Source of the DNA: CAISIP01 sp037968655
GTDB taxonomy: Bacteria; Pseudomonadota; Gammaproteobacteria; Burkholderiales; Burkholderiaceae_C
Reading direction: 5' to 3'
Assembly (NCBI GenBank): GCA_037968655.1
Contig: JBBKVW010000068.1
Coordinates: 1 to 64,000 of the forward strand
Length of the DNA stretch: 64,000 bases
Part shown: positions 47,273 through 57,066 of the stretch, piece after piece
Position numbering within the stretch: the first letter of the stretch is position 1
Layout: every line of letters begins with the position of its first letter
The notes under the pieces: generated by a model
What the model was told of the DNA's origin: nothing
Database searches by the model: none
Seen by the model: only the letters and a program-made list of their open reading frames with translations
Translations under genes and position numbers: made by a program

Positions 47273-48244
47273 TCATTTTGACTCGGCTAGCACGGCATGA
47301 TCGGGCGGTAATTGAAACCGGCTTTGCAGCAGTTGCTCCAAACCAAATTGCTCCAAAAGCCCTCGCATGCGCCTGGCCGAGCTGGCGCGCGGCTGCCCCG
47401 TATGGCGCGCAATGATCAGCTCGTTCTTCAGGCTGTGCTCCCAACCGACGAGTTCGGTTACCGTGACCTGATAGCCCCAGGCTTCCAGATACAGGCAACG
47501 CAGCACGTTGCTGAGCTGACTGCCGATTTCCCGGGTATGCAGTGGATGGCGCCACAGCTCGGCCAATGGCGTGCGGCGCAGATGAATGGCTTTGTCGGCG
47601 TTGAGCAATCGCGCCAGTTCCGCCTGGCAACACGGCACCAGCACCATGGCACGGGCTGATTTTTGCAGGCCGAACGCGATGGCGTCATCTGTAGCCGTGT
47701 CGCAGGCATGCAGTGCAGTGACCAGGTCGAAGCGCTCCGGCATTTCTGTCGCCAACGCGGACTCGGCGACGCTCAGGTTCAAGAACGACATGCGGGAAAA
47801 CCCCAGCTTGAGCGCCAGGGCCTGCGACTTGAGCACCAGCTCGGGTCGGGTTTCGATGCCATAGATCCAGCCATCGGCCTGTCCGCGCAAGAACAGGTCA
47901 TACAAAATGAAGCCAAGGTAGGACTTGCCAGCACCATGGTCTGCAATCGCCATGCCGGCGGGGGCCGGGCGTTCTCCAGCGCCCTTTCCAATGCCGGCTT
48001 CGGCATCTGGCGCCCCGCTCTGGCCAAGTTCGCGCAGCAGTTTTTCAATGAACTGGTACAGGTGATACACCTGCTTGAGCTTGCGCCGTGAGTCCTGGTT
48101 GAGCCTGCCCTCGCGTGTGAGGATGTGCAATTCCTGCAGCAGTTCGATCGATTGACCCGGCCGCAACACGTCGGCCAGGCCCGATTTGTCAGCGGCCGAT
48201 GCACTGTGATTAGCCTGGCGATTCGGGCTGCCTTTCTTGTTCAT
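47273..48244 (-). CDS. SAM-dependent methyltransferase, Methyltransf_32-like
   Basis: 323 residues. The SAM site is MAIADHGAGKSYLGFILYDL; the family-typical LVTALHACDTATDDAI and MVLVPCCQAEL motifs (double cysteine) are present. These resemble the Methyltransf_32 group, whose substrates in bacteria are not known to me. The N-terminal 30 residues are a hydrophilic, probably disordered lead. The ATG at 48244 overlaps the DUF1415 stop (ATGA). Confidence 0.82.
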   Translation of the reverse strand: MNKKGSPNRQANHSASAADKSGLADVLRPGQSIELLQELHILTREGRLNQDSRRKLKQVYHLYQFIEKLLRELGQSGAPDAEAGIGKGAGERPAPAGMAIADHGAGKSYLGFILYDLFLRGQADGWIYGIETRPELVLKSQALALKLGFSRMSFLNLSVAESALATEMPERFDLVTALHACDTATDDAIAFGLQKSARAMVLVPCCQAELARLLNADKAIHLRRTPLAELWRHPLHTREIGSQLSNVLRCLYLEAWGYQVTVTELVGWEHSLKNELIIARHTGQPRASSARRMRGLLEQFGLEQLLQSRFQLPPDHAVLAESK

Positions 48245-48867
48245 TTCCGTATCCTGCCACGTCGCTGTTGCGGTTGCCTCGATTTGACCGGCGGCAAGGG
48301 CACCGAACGCCGGATCCCCAGCGCGTCCCACCCGGCACTTCCAATCCGCTCCATGGTCGCGATGTTGTTCTCGAATATCGCTTCGGCCTGGGGAAAAGCG
48401 GCAACTGCCCGGTCGACGCTGGCCTCGCGCAGCAGGTGCAGCGTCGGATAGGGCGCGCGGTTCGTCGCATTGCCGACATCGCCAGCGGTTGTACCTGCAA
48501 ACTGGAACTGCGGGTGAAAGCTTGCGATCTGCAGGACACCGTTCAATTCGAGCTCCTCAAGCACATGCTCCGCGCGGTCAAGGAAATCGTTGAAATCGCG
48601 AAACGGCAAAAGGCAGTCGGTAGCAATCAGCAAGGTGGTATCGCGCACGGCCGGCTCGATCGAAGCGAGCTCCTGCATTTCGTGCCGCAGCACGGATTCG
48701 AGCAAGTCAGCATCGGTTGCGCGACACACGGCGTAACGGATCTGCCCACGCACATGCACTGCCTTGGCAAACGGGCAAAGGTTAAGCCCAATGACGGCCT
48801 TGTCCAGCCAGTGCTGCATGTCCCGCACCACCGCCAGCTCGAATCGCTCCGACTCACTGTCTGACAT
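48241..48867 (-). CDS. DUF1415 family protein
   Basis: 208 residues. Conserved opening MQHWLDKAVIGLNLCPFAKA with a cysteine, then LLIATDCLLPFRDFNDFLDR and ASFHPQFQFAG, NRAPYPTLHLLREASVDRA. Widely found in Proteobacteria, no established function. The tail is basic (QPQQRRGRIRK). The start overlaps the MFS gene by 14 bases and the stop overlaps the methyltransferase gene by 4. Confidence 0.88.
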   Translation of the reverse strand: MSDSESERFELAVVRDMQHWLDKAVIGLNLCPFAKAVHVRGQIRYAVCRATDADLLESVLRHEMQELASIEPAVRDTTLLIATDCLLPFRDFNDFLDRAEHVLEELELNGVLQIASFHPQFQFAGTTAGDVGNATNRAPYPTLHLLREASVDRAVAAFPQAEAIFENNIATMERIGSAGWDALGIRRSVPLPPVKSRQPQQRRGRIRK

Positions 48868-50113
48868 GGGCCGCCTGCCATCCGATGCGCCGCGCCACCA
48901 GCATTCCCAGCGCACAGCATGTACCCGTGAAAGCCCAGCTCCAGTGCCATCCACCGACGCGCACGGCAATCCATGCCACGATCGGAGGCCCGATGAACTG
49001 TCCCATTGCCGACAGCTGCTGCATCCATCCGACCGTCGTGGACACGCTCGATTCGTCGGGCGCGAGCCGCACCGCGAGCGAGAACAGGGTTCCGGGAATC
49101 AGGCCACCCAAGGTCGAGAACAGCAGCACTCCCAGATAGCGGACAGCTGCGACCGTGTCTGCGTCCCGGCTCCACGCTATATCGGCAAACGCAATCACGG
49201 CGCCAATGGCCATGGCTACAAATCCGCACACCAGAAGGCGCTGTGCCGGCACGCCCCGTTGCAGCAGTCGCCCGGAGGCCACATTGCCAATCACATTGAC
49301 CAGCGCCGCCAAGGCCAAGAGGGATGCGGTCGCCGCACCAAGATGGCCTCCACCTTGCGCGACCACCGAGGGCAGGAATCCGATCACTGCCAGCCACTGG
49401 CCCGAGTACAAGGCAAAACACAGCGCCACCAGCCACGGCCCTGGCGACGTCAACGTTCGGCGCACGCGCGAGGCAGCGTCATGGCTCAGATCGGTCGCCC
49501 TCGCATCTGCATGTTTGCGCGCGGTGACCGACTGTCCATCCGGGTCCGGACTGACCGCGCAAATAACCAGTACCACCATCAGCATGGACACGGCTGCCAG
49601 CAGCAACCACCAACCGCGCCAGCCGACGCCGGCAATCCACATAGGCCCGCCGGCCAAGGCCAGGGCAGTACCAAACGGCATGTAGGCGCTCCACAAGCCC
49701 AGCGCCGACTGCATGTGCGACGGCGCCGTCAGACGGCGGATCAGGCCTGGCGCAGGCATCACCGCAAGCAGGAAGCCGAATCCTTCGCAAGCGCGCAGCA
49801 GCAGCAGCACAGCCGGACCCTGGGCCAAAGCACCCAAGGCCCCAGCGACCGACAACAGAGTCAGCCCGATTACCATGCTGCGCCGCAATCCGATGCGATC
49901 GGCGGCCAGTCCCGCGACAAGTCCCAGCAGCATGCCGGCAAACTGCACCAATGACAGCAGGAAACCCGCCTGCAGCAGGCTCACGCCCAGGGATTCCCGC
50001 AGCACGGGGATCGCCGGTGACAACTTGCCCACATGCAGCGCGGCAGCGACACCGGCAAGGATGACGATCTTCTCCGGATACCGTTGCAGCAGCCGAACCA
50101 GCGCGGACATCAT
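48854..50113 (-). CDS. Major facilitator transporter, CynX/NimT-like
   Basis: 419 residues and about 12 membrane helices. The loop 2-3 motif is AADRIGLRRSMVIGLTLLS, the MFS signature with basic residues. The central loop (about residues 200-225) is charged, as usual between the two six-helix halves. Substrate unknown. It is coupled to dgt by a 4-base overlap and to DUF1415 by 14 bases. Confidence 0.88.
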   Translation of the reverse strand: MMSALVRLLQRYPEKIVILAGVAAALHVGKLSPAIPVLRESLGVSLLQAGFLLSLVQFAGMLLGLVAGLAADRIGLRRSMVIGLTLLSVAGALGALAQGPAVLLLLRACEGFGFLLAVMPAPGLIRRLTAPSHMQSALGLWSAYMPFGTALALAGGPMWIAGVGWRGWWLLLAAVSMLMVVLVICAVSPDPDGQSVTARKHADARATDLSHDAASRVRRTLTSPGPWLVALCFALYSGQWLAVIGFLPSVVAQGGGHLGAATASLLALAALVNVIGNVASGRLLQRGVPAQRLLVCGFVAMAIGAVIAFADIAWSRDADTVAAVRYLGVLLFSTLGGLIPGTLFSLAVRLAPDESSVSTTVGWMQQLSAMGQFIGPPIVAWIAVRVGGWHWSWAFTGTCCALGMLVARRIGWQAAHVRQ

Positions 50114-51303
50114 GCAAGCAATCGCTGCCCGGTGATCCGTTCGTGTTCGCGCACGGCAAAACGATCGGTCATGCCGGCGATGTAGTCGGCCACCACGCGG
50201 GCACGCGCCTGCAGTTCATCCAGATCCTGAGGCAGCGCTTCGCTGCGGGCTGCGAAGCCCGGCTGCATGTCGTGCGGTGCCTCCATGTAGACAGCAAACA
50301 GATCGCTGACCACACGGCGCGCCTGATGTGTTGTACCCATCACCTGCGGATGGCGATACAGATTGCGCAGCAGGAACTGCTTGAGTTCGACCGATGCGCG
50401 TCGCATCTGGGCCGAAAACTGCACCAACGGGCCCAATACGCGCACTTCGCCGACGTGGCGGGGGGCAGCTGCCAGCAACTGCGACCCCGTCGCGTCGATC
50501 ACGTCATAGACCTGCGCGCTCAACATCTGGCGGATCGACTCATACAACAGGCGCCGGTCCTGCGTCGAGTCAAGCAAGTGCGGATGGCGTGCGAGGGTCT
50601 GCTGCAGATACTGCTTGAACAGGGGAACCGACTCGAGTTGTCCAATCGTGATCAGGCCAGAGCGCACGCCATCGTCGATGTCGTGTGCGTTGTAGGCGAT
50701 CTCGTCGGCCAGGTTGCACAGCTGCGCCTCCAGGCTGGGCTGGCTGCGATCCTGAAAGCGCCGCCCCACACCGCCAGCGCCGTCGCCGTAGTCTGGCTCG
50801 AGCGCCTCGATCTGGGCCGCGTTCTTGGGCGAGCAGTGCTTGAGAATGCCCTCGCGCGTTTCGAAGGTGAGATTCAGTCCGTCAAAGTCCGGATAGCGTT
50901 CTTCCAGCAGGTCGACGATGCGCAGGCTCTGCAAATTGTGCTCGAAGCCGCCGAAATCGGCCATGCATTCGTTCAACGAATCCTGGCCGGCATGCCCGAA
51001 TGGCGTGTGACCCAGATCGTGCGACAAGGCGATCGCCTCGACCAGATCTTCGTTCAGGCCCAAGGCGCGGGCGATGGAGCGCCCAAGCTGCGCAACTTCC
51101 AGCGAATGGGTGAGCCGGGTCCGGAACAGGTCGCCTTCGTGATTCAGAAAGACCTGGGTTTTGTACACCAGCCTTCGGAACGCAGAGCAGTGGACTATGC
51201 GGTCGCGATCGCGTTGAAAGTCCGAGCGCGTGGGTGCAGCCGGTTCGGCGTGGCGCCGGCCGCGCGATTTGGCTGGATCACAGGCATATGCCGCAAGCGT
51301 CAT
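50110..51303 (-). CDS. dgt: Deoxyguanosinetriphosphate triphosphohydrolase-like protein
   Basis: 397 residues, HD-domain protein. The HD metal ligands are in RLTHSLEVAQLGRSIARALG and LSHDLGHTPFGHAGQ, with the later Asp in LADEIAYNAHDIDDG. It hydrolyses dNTPs, typically dGTP; this shorter (non-E. coli) type may act on several dNTPs. The start at 51303 has AAGGA upstream and gives the common MTLAAYACDP N-terminus. The aroK-aroB-dgt order is usual in Burkholderiales. Confidence 0.92.
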   Translation of the reverse strand: MTLAAYACDPAKSRGRRHAEPAAPTRSDFQRDRDRIVHCSAFRRLVYKTQVFLNHEGDLFRTRLTHSLEVAQLGRSIARALGLNEDLVEAIALSHDLGHTPFGHAGQDSLNECMADFGGFEHNLQSLRIVDLLEERYPDFDGLNLTFETREGILKHCSPKNAAQIEALEPDYGDGAGGVGRRFQDRSQPSLEAQLCNLADEIAYNAHDIDDGVRSGLITIGQLESVPLFKQYLQQTLARHPHLLDSTQDRRLLYESIRQMLSAQVYDVIDATGSQLLAAAPRHVGEVRVLGPLVQFSAQMRRASVELKQFLLRNLYRHPQVMGTTHQARRVVSDLFAVYMEAPHDMQPGFAARSEALPQDLDELQARARVVADYIAGMTDRFAVREHERITGQRLLA

Positions 51304-51382
51304 GTTCAATCCTTCCAGCCGGACCTGCAGGCATCCCGAGGTAATTGGCATCGGCTGGTCATCGATGCCAGGTCGGACATGA

Positions 51383-52516
51383 TCACCCGCAGCAAGCGTC
51401 CACAACCTCGCGCACCAGTTCGTCTGGAGCCGTACGCACAACGGCATTGCCCGGACGATCGATCACGACAAACTGGATTGCCCCGCCCTGCGACTTCTTG
51501 TCGCCCCGCATCAAGGCAAGGTATCGATCGGCATTGGATGCCGCTCCAGGCGTCGCGCCTGCAGTTGACGGCAATTGCGGACCGACCACCGGCAGACCAG
51601 CGGCCTTGATCAGCCGCGTCAGGCGTTCTACGAACGCCTGCTCGACGAGCCCCAGCCGCATCGACAAGTGCAGTGCCATGACCATGCCGCAGCCAACGGC
51701 CTCTCCGTGCAGCCAGCGGCCGTACCCCATGCCGTTCTCGATCGCGTGGCCAAAGGTATGGCCAAAATTCAATATGGCGCGCAGGCCACTCTCGCGTTCA
51801 TCCTGCCCCACGACGCCTGCCTTGATCTCGCAACTGCGCTGCACGGCATGGGCCAAGGCTGCCGGATCGCGCGCCAGCAGTTGGGCCAGATGTGTTTCGA
51901 TCCAGTCCAGGAACGCCATGTCGGCAATCGGCCCGTACTTGATGACCTCGGCCAGTCCGGCACTGAGTTCGCGCTGCGCCAGCGTGGCAAATGGCGCGGC
52001 GTCGCACACGACGAGCAAGGGCTGGTAAAACGCCCCGATCATGTTCTTGCCCAGCGGATGATTGATGCCCGTCTTGCCACCTACTGACGAATCGACCTGC
52101 GCCAGCAGGGTCGTCGGAACCTGTACGAAAGGAACGCCGCGCATGAACGATGCGGCCGCAAATCCTGTCATATCGCCAACCACCCCGCCACCCAACGCGA
52201 ACAGCACCGTCTTGCGGTCGCATCGGAACTGCAACAGGGCGTCAAAGATCAGGTTCAGGGTTTGCCAGTTCTTGTGCGCCTCGCCATCGGGCAGCGTCAC
52301 GCAATGCACGCTGGGATAGTGCGCGGAAAGTGCCAGGCGAAGCGCCTCGCCATACAAGGGCCCGACCGTGGCATTGGTCACGATCAGGGCTGATGCGGCC
52401 ACTGGCAGGCCAGCATAAGTGCCACTGTCGCCCAGCAGTCCGCTGCCAATCAGAATGGGGTAACTGCGCTCGTCCAGGTCGATTGACACGCGCGCAACAG
52501 GCTGCAGTGGGGGCAT
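51383..52516 (-). CDS. aroB: 3-dehydroquinate synthase
   Basis: 377 residues. Second step of the shikimate pathway, NAD-dependent and zinc-binding. Visible: the NAD-binding ALGGGVVGDMTGFAAASFMR, VPTTLLAQVDSSVGGKTGIN and zinc-site HGEAVGCGMVMALHLSMRLG with NFGHTFGHAIE. The ATG at 52516 gives the usual N-terminus. Confidence 0.96.
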   Translation of the reverse strand: MPPLQPVARVSIDLDERSYPILIGSGLLGDSGTYAGLPVAASALIVTNATVGPLYGEALRLALSAHYPSVHCVTLPDGEAHKNWQTLNLIFDALLQFRCDRKTVLFALGGGVVGDMTGFAAASFMRGVPFVQVPTTLLAQVDSSVGGKTGINHPLGKNMIGAFYQPLLVVCDAAPFATLAQRELSAGLAEVIKYGPIADMAFLDWIETHLAQLLARDPAALAHAVQRSCEIKAGVVGQDERESGLRAILNFGHTFGHAIENGMGYGRWLHGEAVGCGMVMALHLSMRLGLVEQAFVERLTRLIKAAGLPVVGPQLPSTAGATPGAASNADRYLALMRGDKKSQGGAIQFVVIDRPGNAVVRTAPDELVREVVDACCG

Positions 52517-52560
52517 AGGCCTGTAGTTTAGGGTAAGGCCCCCCGTCATGGATCGGCAAT

Positions 52561-53088
52561 TCAGGCAGGCTGCGGCCAAGCCCCATCGAGTTCGATTTGC
52601 ATCACGATCATGTTGACCAGGGTTGCGACTGACGGTCGGCCGGTCTCGATCGTGAAGTGCGCCGTTTCACGGTACAGAGGGTCACGCAGCGCATACAAGT
52701 CGCGCAGCCTCGTCAACGGGTCGCCCACTTGCAACAGCGGGCGGTTGCGGTCATGGCGCAGGCGTCGGAACAATTCATCAGGCGAGGATTTGAGATAGAT
52801 CACCCGACCGCGTTCACTCAGATGGCGGCGGTTCTCCGGGCGCAGAACCGAGCCACCGCCGGTCGACAGAACGCCAAGCGGACCCTGCGTCAACTCGGCA
52901 ATGACGACGGCTTCCAGGTCACGAAATCGCGACTCACCTTCCTGCTCGAAATACTGGCGGATCGAATAGCCCAGACGTGCCTCGATCACCTGGTCCGAAT
53001 CGGTGAACGGCAGCTGCAAGCGACGCGCCAGATGGCGCCCGACGGTGGACTTGCCCGAACCCGGCAGGCCAACAAGACTGAATATCAC
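52561..53088 (-). CDS. aroK: Shikimate kinase, GTG start
   Basis: 175 residues. Phosphorylates shikimate at the 3-hydroxyl. Walker A GLPGSGKSTVGRHLA near the N-terminus, DSDQVIEARLGYSIRQYFEQ with the substrate-binding Asp, then VLSTGGGSVLRPENR and RNRPLLQ. The GTG at 53088 puts the P-loop at residue 7, as in the family, and lies 34 bases after pilQ. A longer reading starting inside pilQ is less likely. Confidence 0.93.
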   Translation of the reverse strand: MIFSLVGLPGSGKSTVGRHLARRLQLPFTDSDQVIEARLGYSIRQYFEQEGESRFRDLEAVVIAELTQGPLGVLSTGGGSVLRPENRRHLSERGRVIYLKSSPDELFRRLRHDRNRPLLQVGDPLTRLRDLYALRDPLYRETAHFTIETGRPSVATLVNMIVMQIELDGAWPQPA

Positions 53089-53122
53089 CTTGACAAGCCG
53101 CCGCAGCGCGGCAGCAGTCGGA

Positions 53123-55228
53123 TCAGCGCACCGCAGCCTTGTCGGCAATCATCTTGGGCGTGATGAACACCAGCATTTCCTGCTTGTTAGCGATGCGCGA
53201 TCGGGTCTTGAACAAATTGCCGATGCCCGGCAGATCGCCCAGCAGAGGTACCTTGGTCTCGCTGTCGCTCTCGGTCAGTTCGAATATGCCGCCAATGACG
53301 ACCGTTCCGCCGTTTTCCACCAGTACCTGCGTCTTGATGTGCTTGGTATTGATGGCAAATCCTGCCGCCGTCGCCTGTCCCACGGTGTCCTTGTTGACGT
53401 CCAGGTCCAGGATGATGTTGCCTTCGGGCGTGATCTGCGGCGTGACTTCCAGCTTCAGGTTGGCCTTTCGAAATGCGATCGATGTCGCGCCGCTGGAGGT
53501 CGCAACCTGATAGGGCAATTCGGTGCCCTGCTCGATCAGCGCCTTGATCTGGTCGGCGGTCACAACGCGCGGGCTTGATACCACCTTGCCCTTGCCATCG
53601 GCCTCCAGCGCCGACAACTCCAGGCTCAGGAATCGATTGGCCGCTGCATTGAAGATCGATACTGCAAACGAAGCCGGAGCGTAGCCACCTTGGCCGATAG
53701 CTGGCAGGTTGACAAAGCTGCCCGACGTAGTCTGAGCGGCTCCTTCGACATATGACGAACCAAAGCTTGTATTGAGCGTATTACCACCCTGGCTGATGAC
53801 CTTGACGCCGCCAGGCGGATTGATGCCGCCACCGAGCTTGATGCCCAGCGACTTGCCAAACGTATCGGACGCCTCGACGATGCGCGCCTCGATCAAGACC
53901 TGACGAACGGGAATATCCAGCTTTGCAATCAGTTGCTGCACTTGCTCCAGCTTGCTGCCGATGTCTGTGACAAACAGCTGATTGGTCCGCGCCTCGGCGA
54001 TCACGCTTCCGCGTGCACTCAGGATACGGGTGCTGCTGGCACCCGAGCCACCCGCCGTCAAGCTACTCGCGATCTCCGCCGACTTGGCGTAATTTATCTG
54101 GAACGACTGGGTGCGCAGAGGCTCCAGATTCTGCAGCGCCGCGATCGACTCGAGCTCCAGTTTTTCCTTTGCATTGATCTCGTCGCGTGGCGCGATCCAC
54201 AAGACGTTGCCGGTCTTGCGCATGCCCAGGCCCTTGGCCTGCAGGATGATGTCCAGCGCCTGATCCCATGGCACATCCTGCAATCGCAGCGTCACTGCCC
54301 CAGTGACCGAATCTGACGTGATGATGTTGAAGTTGGTGAAATCGGCAATCACCTGCAACAGCGAGCGAACCTCGATATTCTGGAAATTGAGCGACAACTT
54401 CTGACCGTTGTAACCCTGGCCTTGTGTGAGTTTGGTCGGATCGACCTTCTGCGGCTTGATCTCGAGCACGAACTGGTTGTCGCTTTGATAGGCGCTGTGT
54501 TCCCATAGTCCACGTGGTTCGATCACCATGCGGACCCGGTCGCCTGTCTGGAAGGTCGTGACGGTCTGCACCGGTGTACCGAAGTCGGACACATCCAACC
54601 GCCTGCGCAGTCCCTCGGGCAAGGTGGACTTGAGGAACTCAACAACCAGCGACTGCCCCTGGACCCGGACATCCACCCCAACTTGATTATTGGGCAATGC
54701 CACGACCACCCGGCCTGCGCCCTCGGCGCCGCGACGGAAGTCCAGGTCCCTGATTGGCAAGGTGTCACGGTTAAGATTTTCAGCAAAGACCGGGACCGGA
54801 GTAGTGACCGGTGCAGCCGCTGCCACGGCATCCAGAACCACCAACAAGGACTTGCCTTGCAATTGCGCCTTGTAGGCAGTTGGTTGCTTCAAGTTCAGCA
54901 CGACGCGGGTGCGATCCCCGGCCTGCACGACGCTGATGGAGCGCAGATTGCCCTGGTTGATGTCCACCGTCGAACGGCCCATGGCATTGGACACACCCGG
55001 GAAATCCAGTGCAATGCGCGCTGGCGCCTGAATTGCGAAGCCGCTAGGCACGGCTGTCAAAGCTTGTGAGAGATCGATGCGGACAACTTCGCTGCCCCCC
55101 TGAACCGAGCCAGACACTGATTCAATTGCGGTTTGCGCATGGGTACTGAGCGCCGCCAGCGTCAGCATCAAGCCGAGCGAAAGCCGCTTCCAGCCTGTCA
55201 TGGCCTCGCGTCCGGTTTCAATTTTCAT
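53123..55228 (-). CDS. pilQ: Type IV pilus secretin PilQ
   Basis: 701 residues. A gated outer-membrane pore for the pilus. Layout: signal peptide (LSLGLMLTLAALSTHA), two AMIN-type peptidoglycan-binding regions in the first 260 residues, STN/N0 and N1 domains (LSLNFQNIEVRSLLQVIADF), and the secretin domain with VLIEARIVEASDTFGKSLGI and LGDLPGIGNLFKTR near the end. The ATG at 55228 has AGAGAGG before it and overlaps pilP by four bases. Confidence 0.96.
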   Translation of the reverse strand: MKIETGREAMTGWKRLSLGLMLTLAALSTHAQTAIESVSGSVQGGSEVVRIDLSQALTAVPSGFAIQAPARIALDFPGVSNAMGRSTVDINQGNLRSISVVQAGDRTRVVLNLKQPTAYKAQLQGKSLLVVLDAVAAAAPVTTPVPVFAENLNRDTLPIRDLDFRRGAEGAGRVVVALPNNQVGVDVRVQGQSLVVEFLKSTLPEGLRRRLDVSDFGTPVQTVTTFQTGDRVRMVIEPRGLWEHSAYQSDNQFVLEIKPQKVDPTKLTQGQGYNGQKLSLNFQNIEVRSLLQVIADFTNFNIITSDSVTGAVTLRLQDVPWDQALDIILQAKGLGMRKTGNVLWIAPRDEINAKEKLELESIAALQNLEPLRTQSFQINYAKSAEIASSLTAGGSGASSTRILSARGSVIAEARTNQLFVTDIGSKLEQVQQLIAKLDIPVRQVLIEARIVEASDTFGKSLGIKLGGGINPPGGVKVISQGGNTLNTSFGSSYVEGAAQTTSGSFVNLPAIGQGGYAPASFAVSIFNAAANRFLSLELSALEADGKGKVVSSPRVVTADQIKALIEQGTELPYQVATSSGATSIAFRKANLKLEVTPQITPEGNIILDLDVNKDTVGQATAAGFAINTKHIKTQVLVENGGTVVIGGIFELTESDSETKVPLLGDLPGIGNLFKTRSRIANKQEMLVFITPKMIADKAAVR

Positions 55229-55767
55229 TTTGACCTCTCTTGAAGTTGCAGCGCAGCGGTGCGCTCGATCCATTCGCCCACAGCGTCTTGCACGATTTCA
55301 CGCAAGGCAACCTCTGTCTCACCAATTTTCATTACGCGTCCGTAGTTTTGTCCCAAGTAATCGCCTGGGCGCACCTGGTACAGCAGGTTGTTGACCTTGA
55401 CCAGCGCAACCGGCTTGCCATCGCGAAGCATGCTCCCGACCATGGCAATGGCATCCAGCGGAAATGCTTCCAGCGCCTGCTTTCGGCGCGCCAGCTCGGG
55501 CGCGACCAGTGCACCGTTGGCCACAGATTGCGCACCCTCGCGCTTCAAGGCCTGGGTCAATTTGTCCCGGTTGAAAGGATCGACGGCAGTTAGCTGCTCA
55601 TATGCCTGGGGTTGAAAAACCTTGGGCTCGCTGATCGGCTCAATCTTGGGCCGGGTGGCGTTGCGCTGTGCAGCCATCCACTGCTGCAGTTCGTCACCGT
55701 CAGAGCCACCGCAAGCACTCAGGGTCGAAAGCAACAGTATTGCCGCACAAAGATGTCCTCGCATCAT
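55225..55767 (-). CDS. pilP: Type IV pilus lipoprotein PilP
   Basis: 180 residues. Lipobox LSAC at Cys19, an unstructured middle, then the C-terminal HR-domain-like beta sandwich LVKVNNLLYQVRPGDYLGQN and YGRVMKIGETEVALREIVQD. PilP links PilNO to the secretin PilQ. Overlaps pilQ and pilO by four bases on each side. Confidence 0.93.
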   Translation of the reverse strand: MMRGHLCAAILLLSTLSACGGSDGDELQQWMAAQRNATRPKIEPISEPKVFQPQAYEQLTAVDPFNRDKLTQALKREGAQSVANGALVAPELARRKQALEAFPLDAIAMVGSMLRDGKPVALVKVNNLLYQVRPGDYLGQNYGRVMKIGETEVALREIVQDAVGEWIERTAALQLQERSK

Positions 55768-56429
55768 TTCTTGGCCCCACTTGCCTTGCGCTGCGCCGCT
55801 ACCTCAACGGAATCGAGATACCGGAATGTCTTGGCCGTCGCTTCCATCAACAGTGTGCTATCGCCTTTTGGGGTTATTGACAAATTGTTCAGTGTCACGA
55901 TGCGGGACAAATTTGCAATATCGGACGCGAAAGCTCCCATATCGTGGTATTTGCCGGTCACCCGTATGGATATCGGCAATTCCGCGTAGTAATCGCGCAC
56001 GATCACCTGGCCTGGCCTGAACAATTCGAACTGCAGGCTGCGGCCAAGCCCAGCTTGATTGATGTCGGACAGCAGCGCGTCCATCTCAGCCTTGCTGGGC
56101 AACTGTTTCTCCAGTTGCGTTACATATTGCAAGACCTGCTCGCGCTGCTTTTTCAGGACTTCCAGGTTTACCGCCTTAGCCAGCTTGAACTTGTAATCCT
56201 CGCGCAACTTGACCTCTTTGGCCTGCTCCGCCTCGAGTTCCAGTTCGGAGTCGGTGAGCCAGGCAAACCACAGCCCGGTCACGACAGCAACGATCACTGC
56301 CAGGAAAGCACAGTAGCGCGGAAAGGCCGGCCAGGTCGACGGGTCCTTGGTGTCCAAGGCCCGAAACTGCCCGAACAGCTTGTCCTGCAGGGCAGGAAAA
56401 TCGATCTTGTTGCTTGTTTTGGTCGCCAT
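55764..56429 (-). CDS. pilO: Type IV pilus alignment protein PilO
   Basis: 221 residues. One membrane helix (FPRYCAFLAVIVAVVTGLWF), a coiled-coil region (EAEQAKEVKLREDYKFKLAK) and a ferredoxin-like periplasmic domain. PilO forms a heterodimer with PilN. It lies 13 bases after pilN. Confidence 0.93.
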   Translation of the reverse strand: MATKTSNKIDFPALQDKLFGQFRALDTKDPSTWPAFPRYCAFLAVIVAVVTGLWFAWLTDSELELEAEQAKEVKLREDYKFKLAKAVNLEVLKKQREQVLQYVTQLEKQLPSKAEMDALLSDINQAGLGRSLQFELFRPGQVIVRDYYAELPISIRVTGKYHDMGAFASDIANLSRIVTLNNLSITPKGDSTLLMEATAKTFRYLDSVEVAAQRKASGAKK

Positions 56430-56442
56430 ATTGAATGACCGG

Positions 56443-57066
56443 TTACTGTTTCACGGGCGCGGCAGAAGCGCCCGCAGCTGGCGCCTGCGCCAATTTCTGC
56501 GCTTCGCTGGCGCGGGTCAGTTGAACCCGTACAGTGAAGTTGGATACACGCTTGACGTCGCGCGGCGCCAGCGTCAGGCTGCCAGCGACGATTTCCACCA
56601 GTTCCGGCTTCGAAAACCAAGGGGTCCCATTGGCCAGATTGCGCAATAGCTCGGACACACGCTCATTGGACTGCGCCACTCCCTGCAAGGTCACACCCTG
56701 TCGTTCCTGCTTCATGTTGACGATGTAAACGCCGTCGGGAAACTGCTTGACCAGTTCAGTCAGCAAATGGACCGGCACGTTGCGATCTGCCTGAAGATCC
56801 TCAACCGCCTGTTGACGCGCACGCAGCGCCGCAATTTCTGATTCAAGACCGGCAATATCCTTGATCTGGCCTTCGAGTCGCGTGATTTCGCTGGTCAAGA
56901 AATTGTTCCGGCCTTGCTGATCGGTTATGCGCCCCTGGAACCACAGAAATACCATGCCCGCGATCAGACCGCCCAGCAGGAAAGATGCCGCAATGCTGAA
57001 GTTAAAACCGTCGCGGCGCCGCTTGCGCGCGGCTTCGCGATGTGGCAGCAGGTTGATCAGAATCAC
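56443..57066 (-). CDS. pilN: Type IV pilus alignment protein PilN
   Basis: 207 residues. The N-terminal INLLPHREAARKRRRDGFNF is the conserved cytoplasmic motif that binds PilM; a membrane helix (FLLGGLIAGMVFLWFQGR) and a coiled coil follow, then the ferredoxin-like domain. The C-terminus is Ala/Pro-rich. Overlaps pilM by four bases. Confidence 0.94.
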   Translation of the reverse strand: MILINLLPHREAARKRRRDGFNFSIAASFLLGGLIAGMVFLWFQGRITDQQGRNNFLTSEITRLEGQIKDIAGLESEIAALRARQQAVEDLQADRNVPVHLLTELVKQFPDGVYIVNMKQERQGVTLQGVAQSNERVSELLRNLANGTPWFSKPELVEIVAGSLTLAPRDVKRVSNFTVRVQLTRASEAQKLAQAPAAGASAAPVKQ

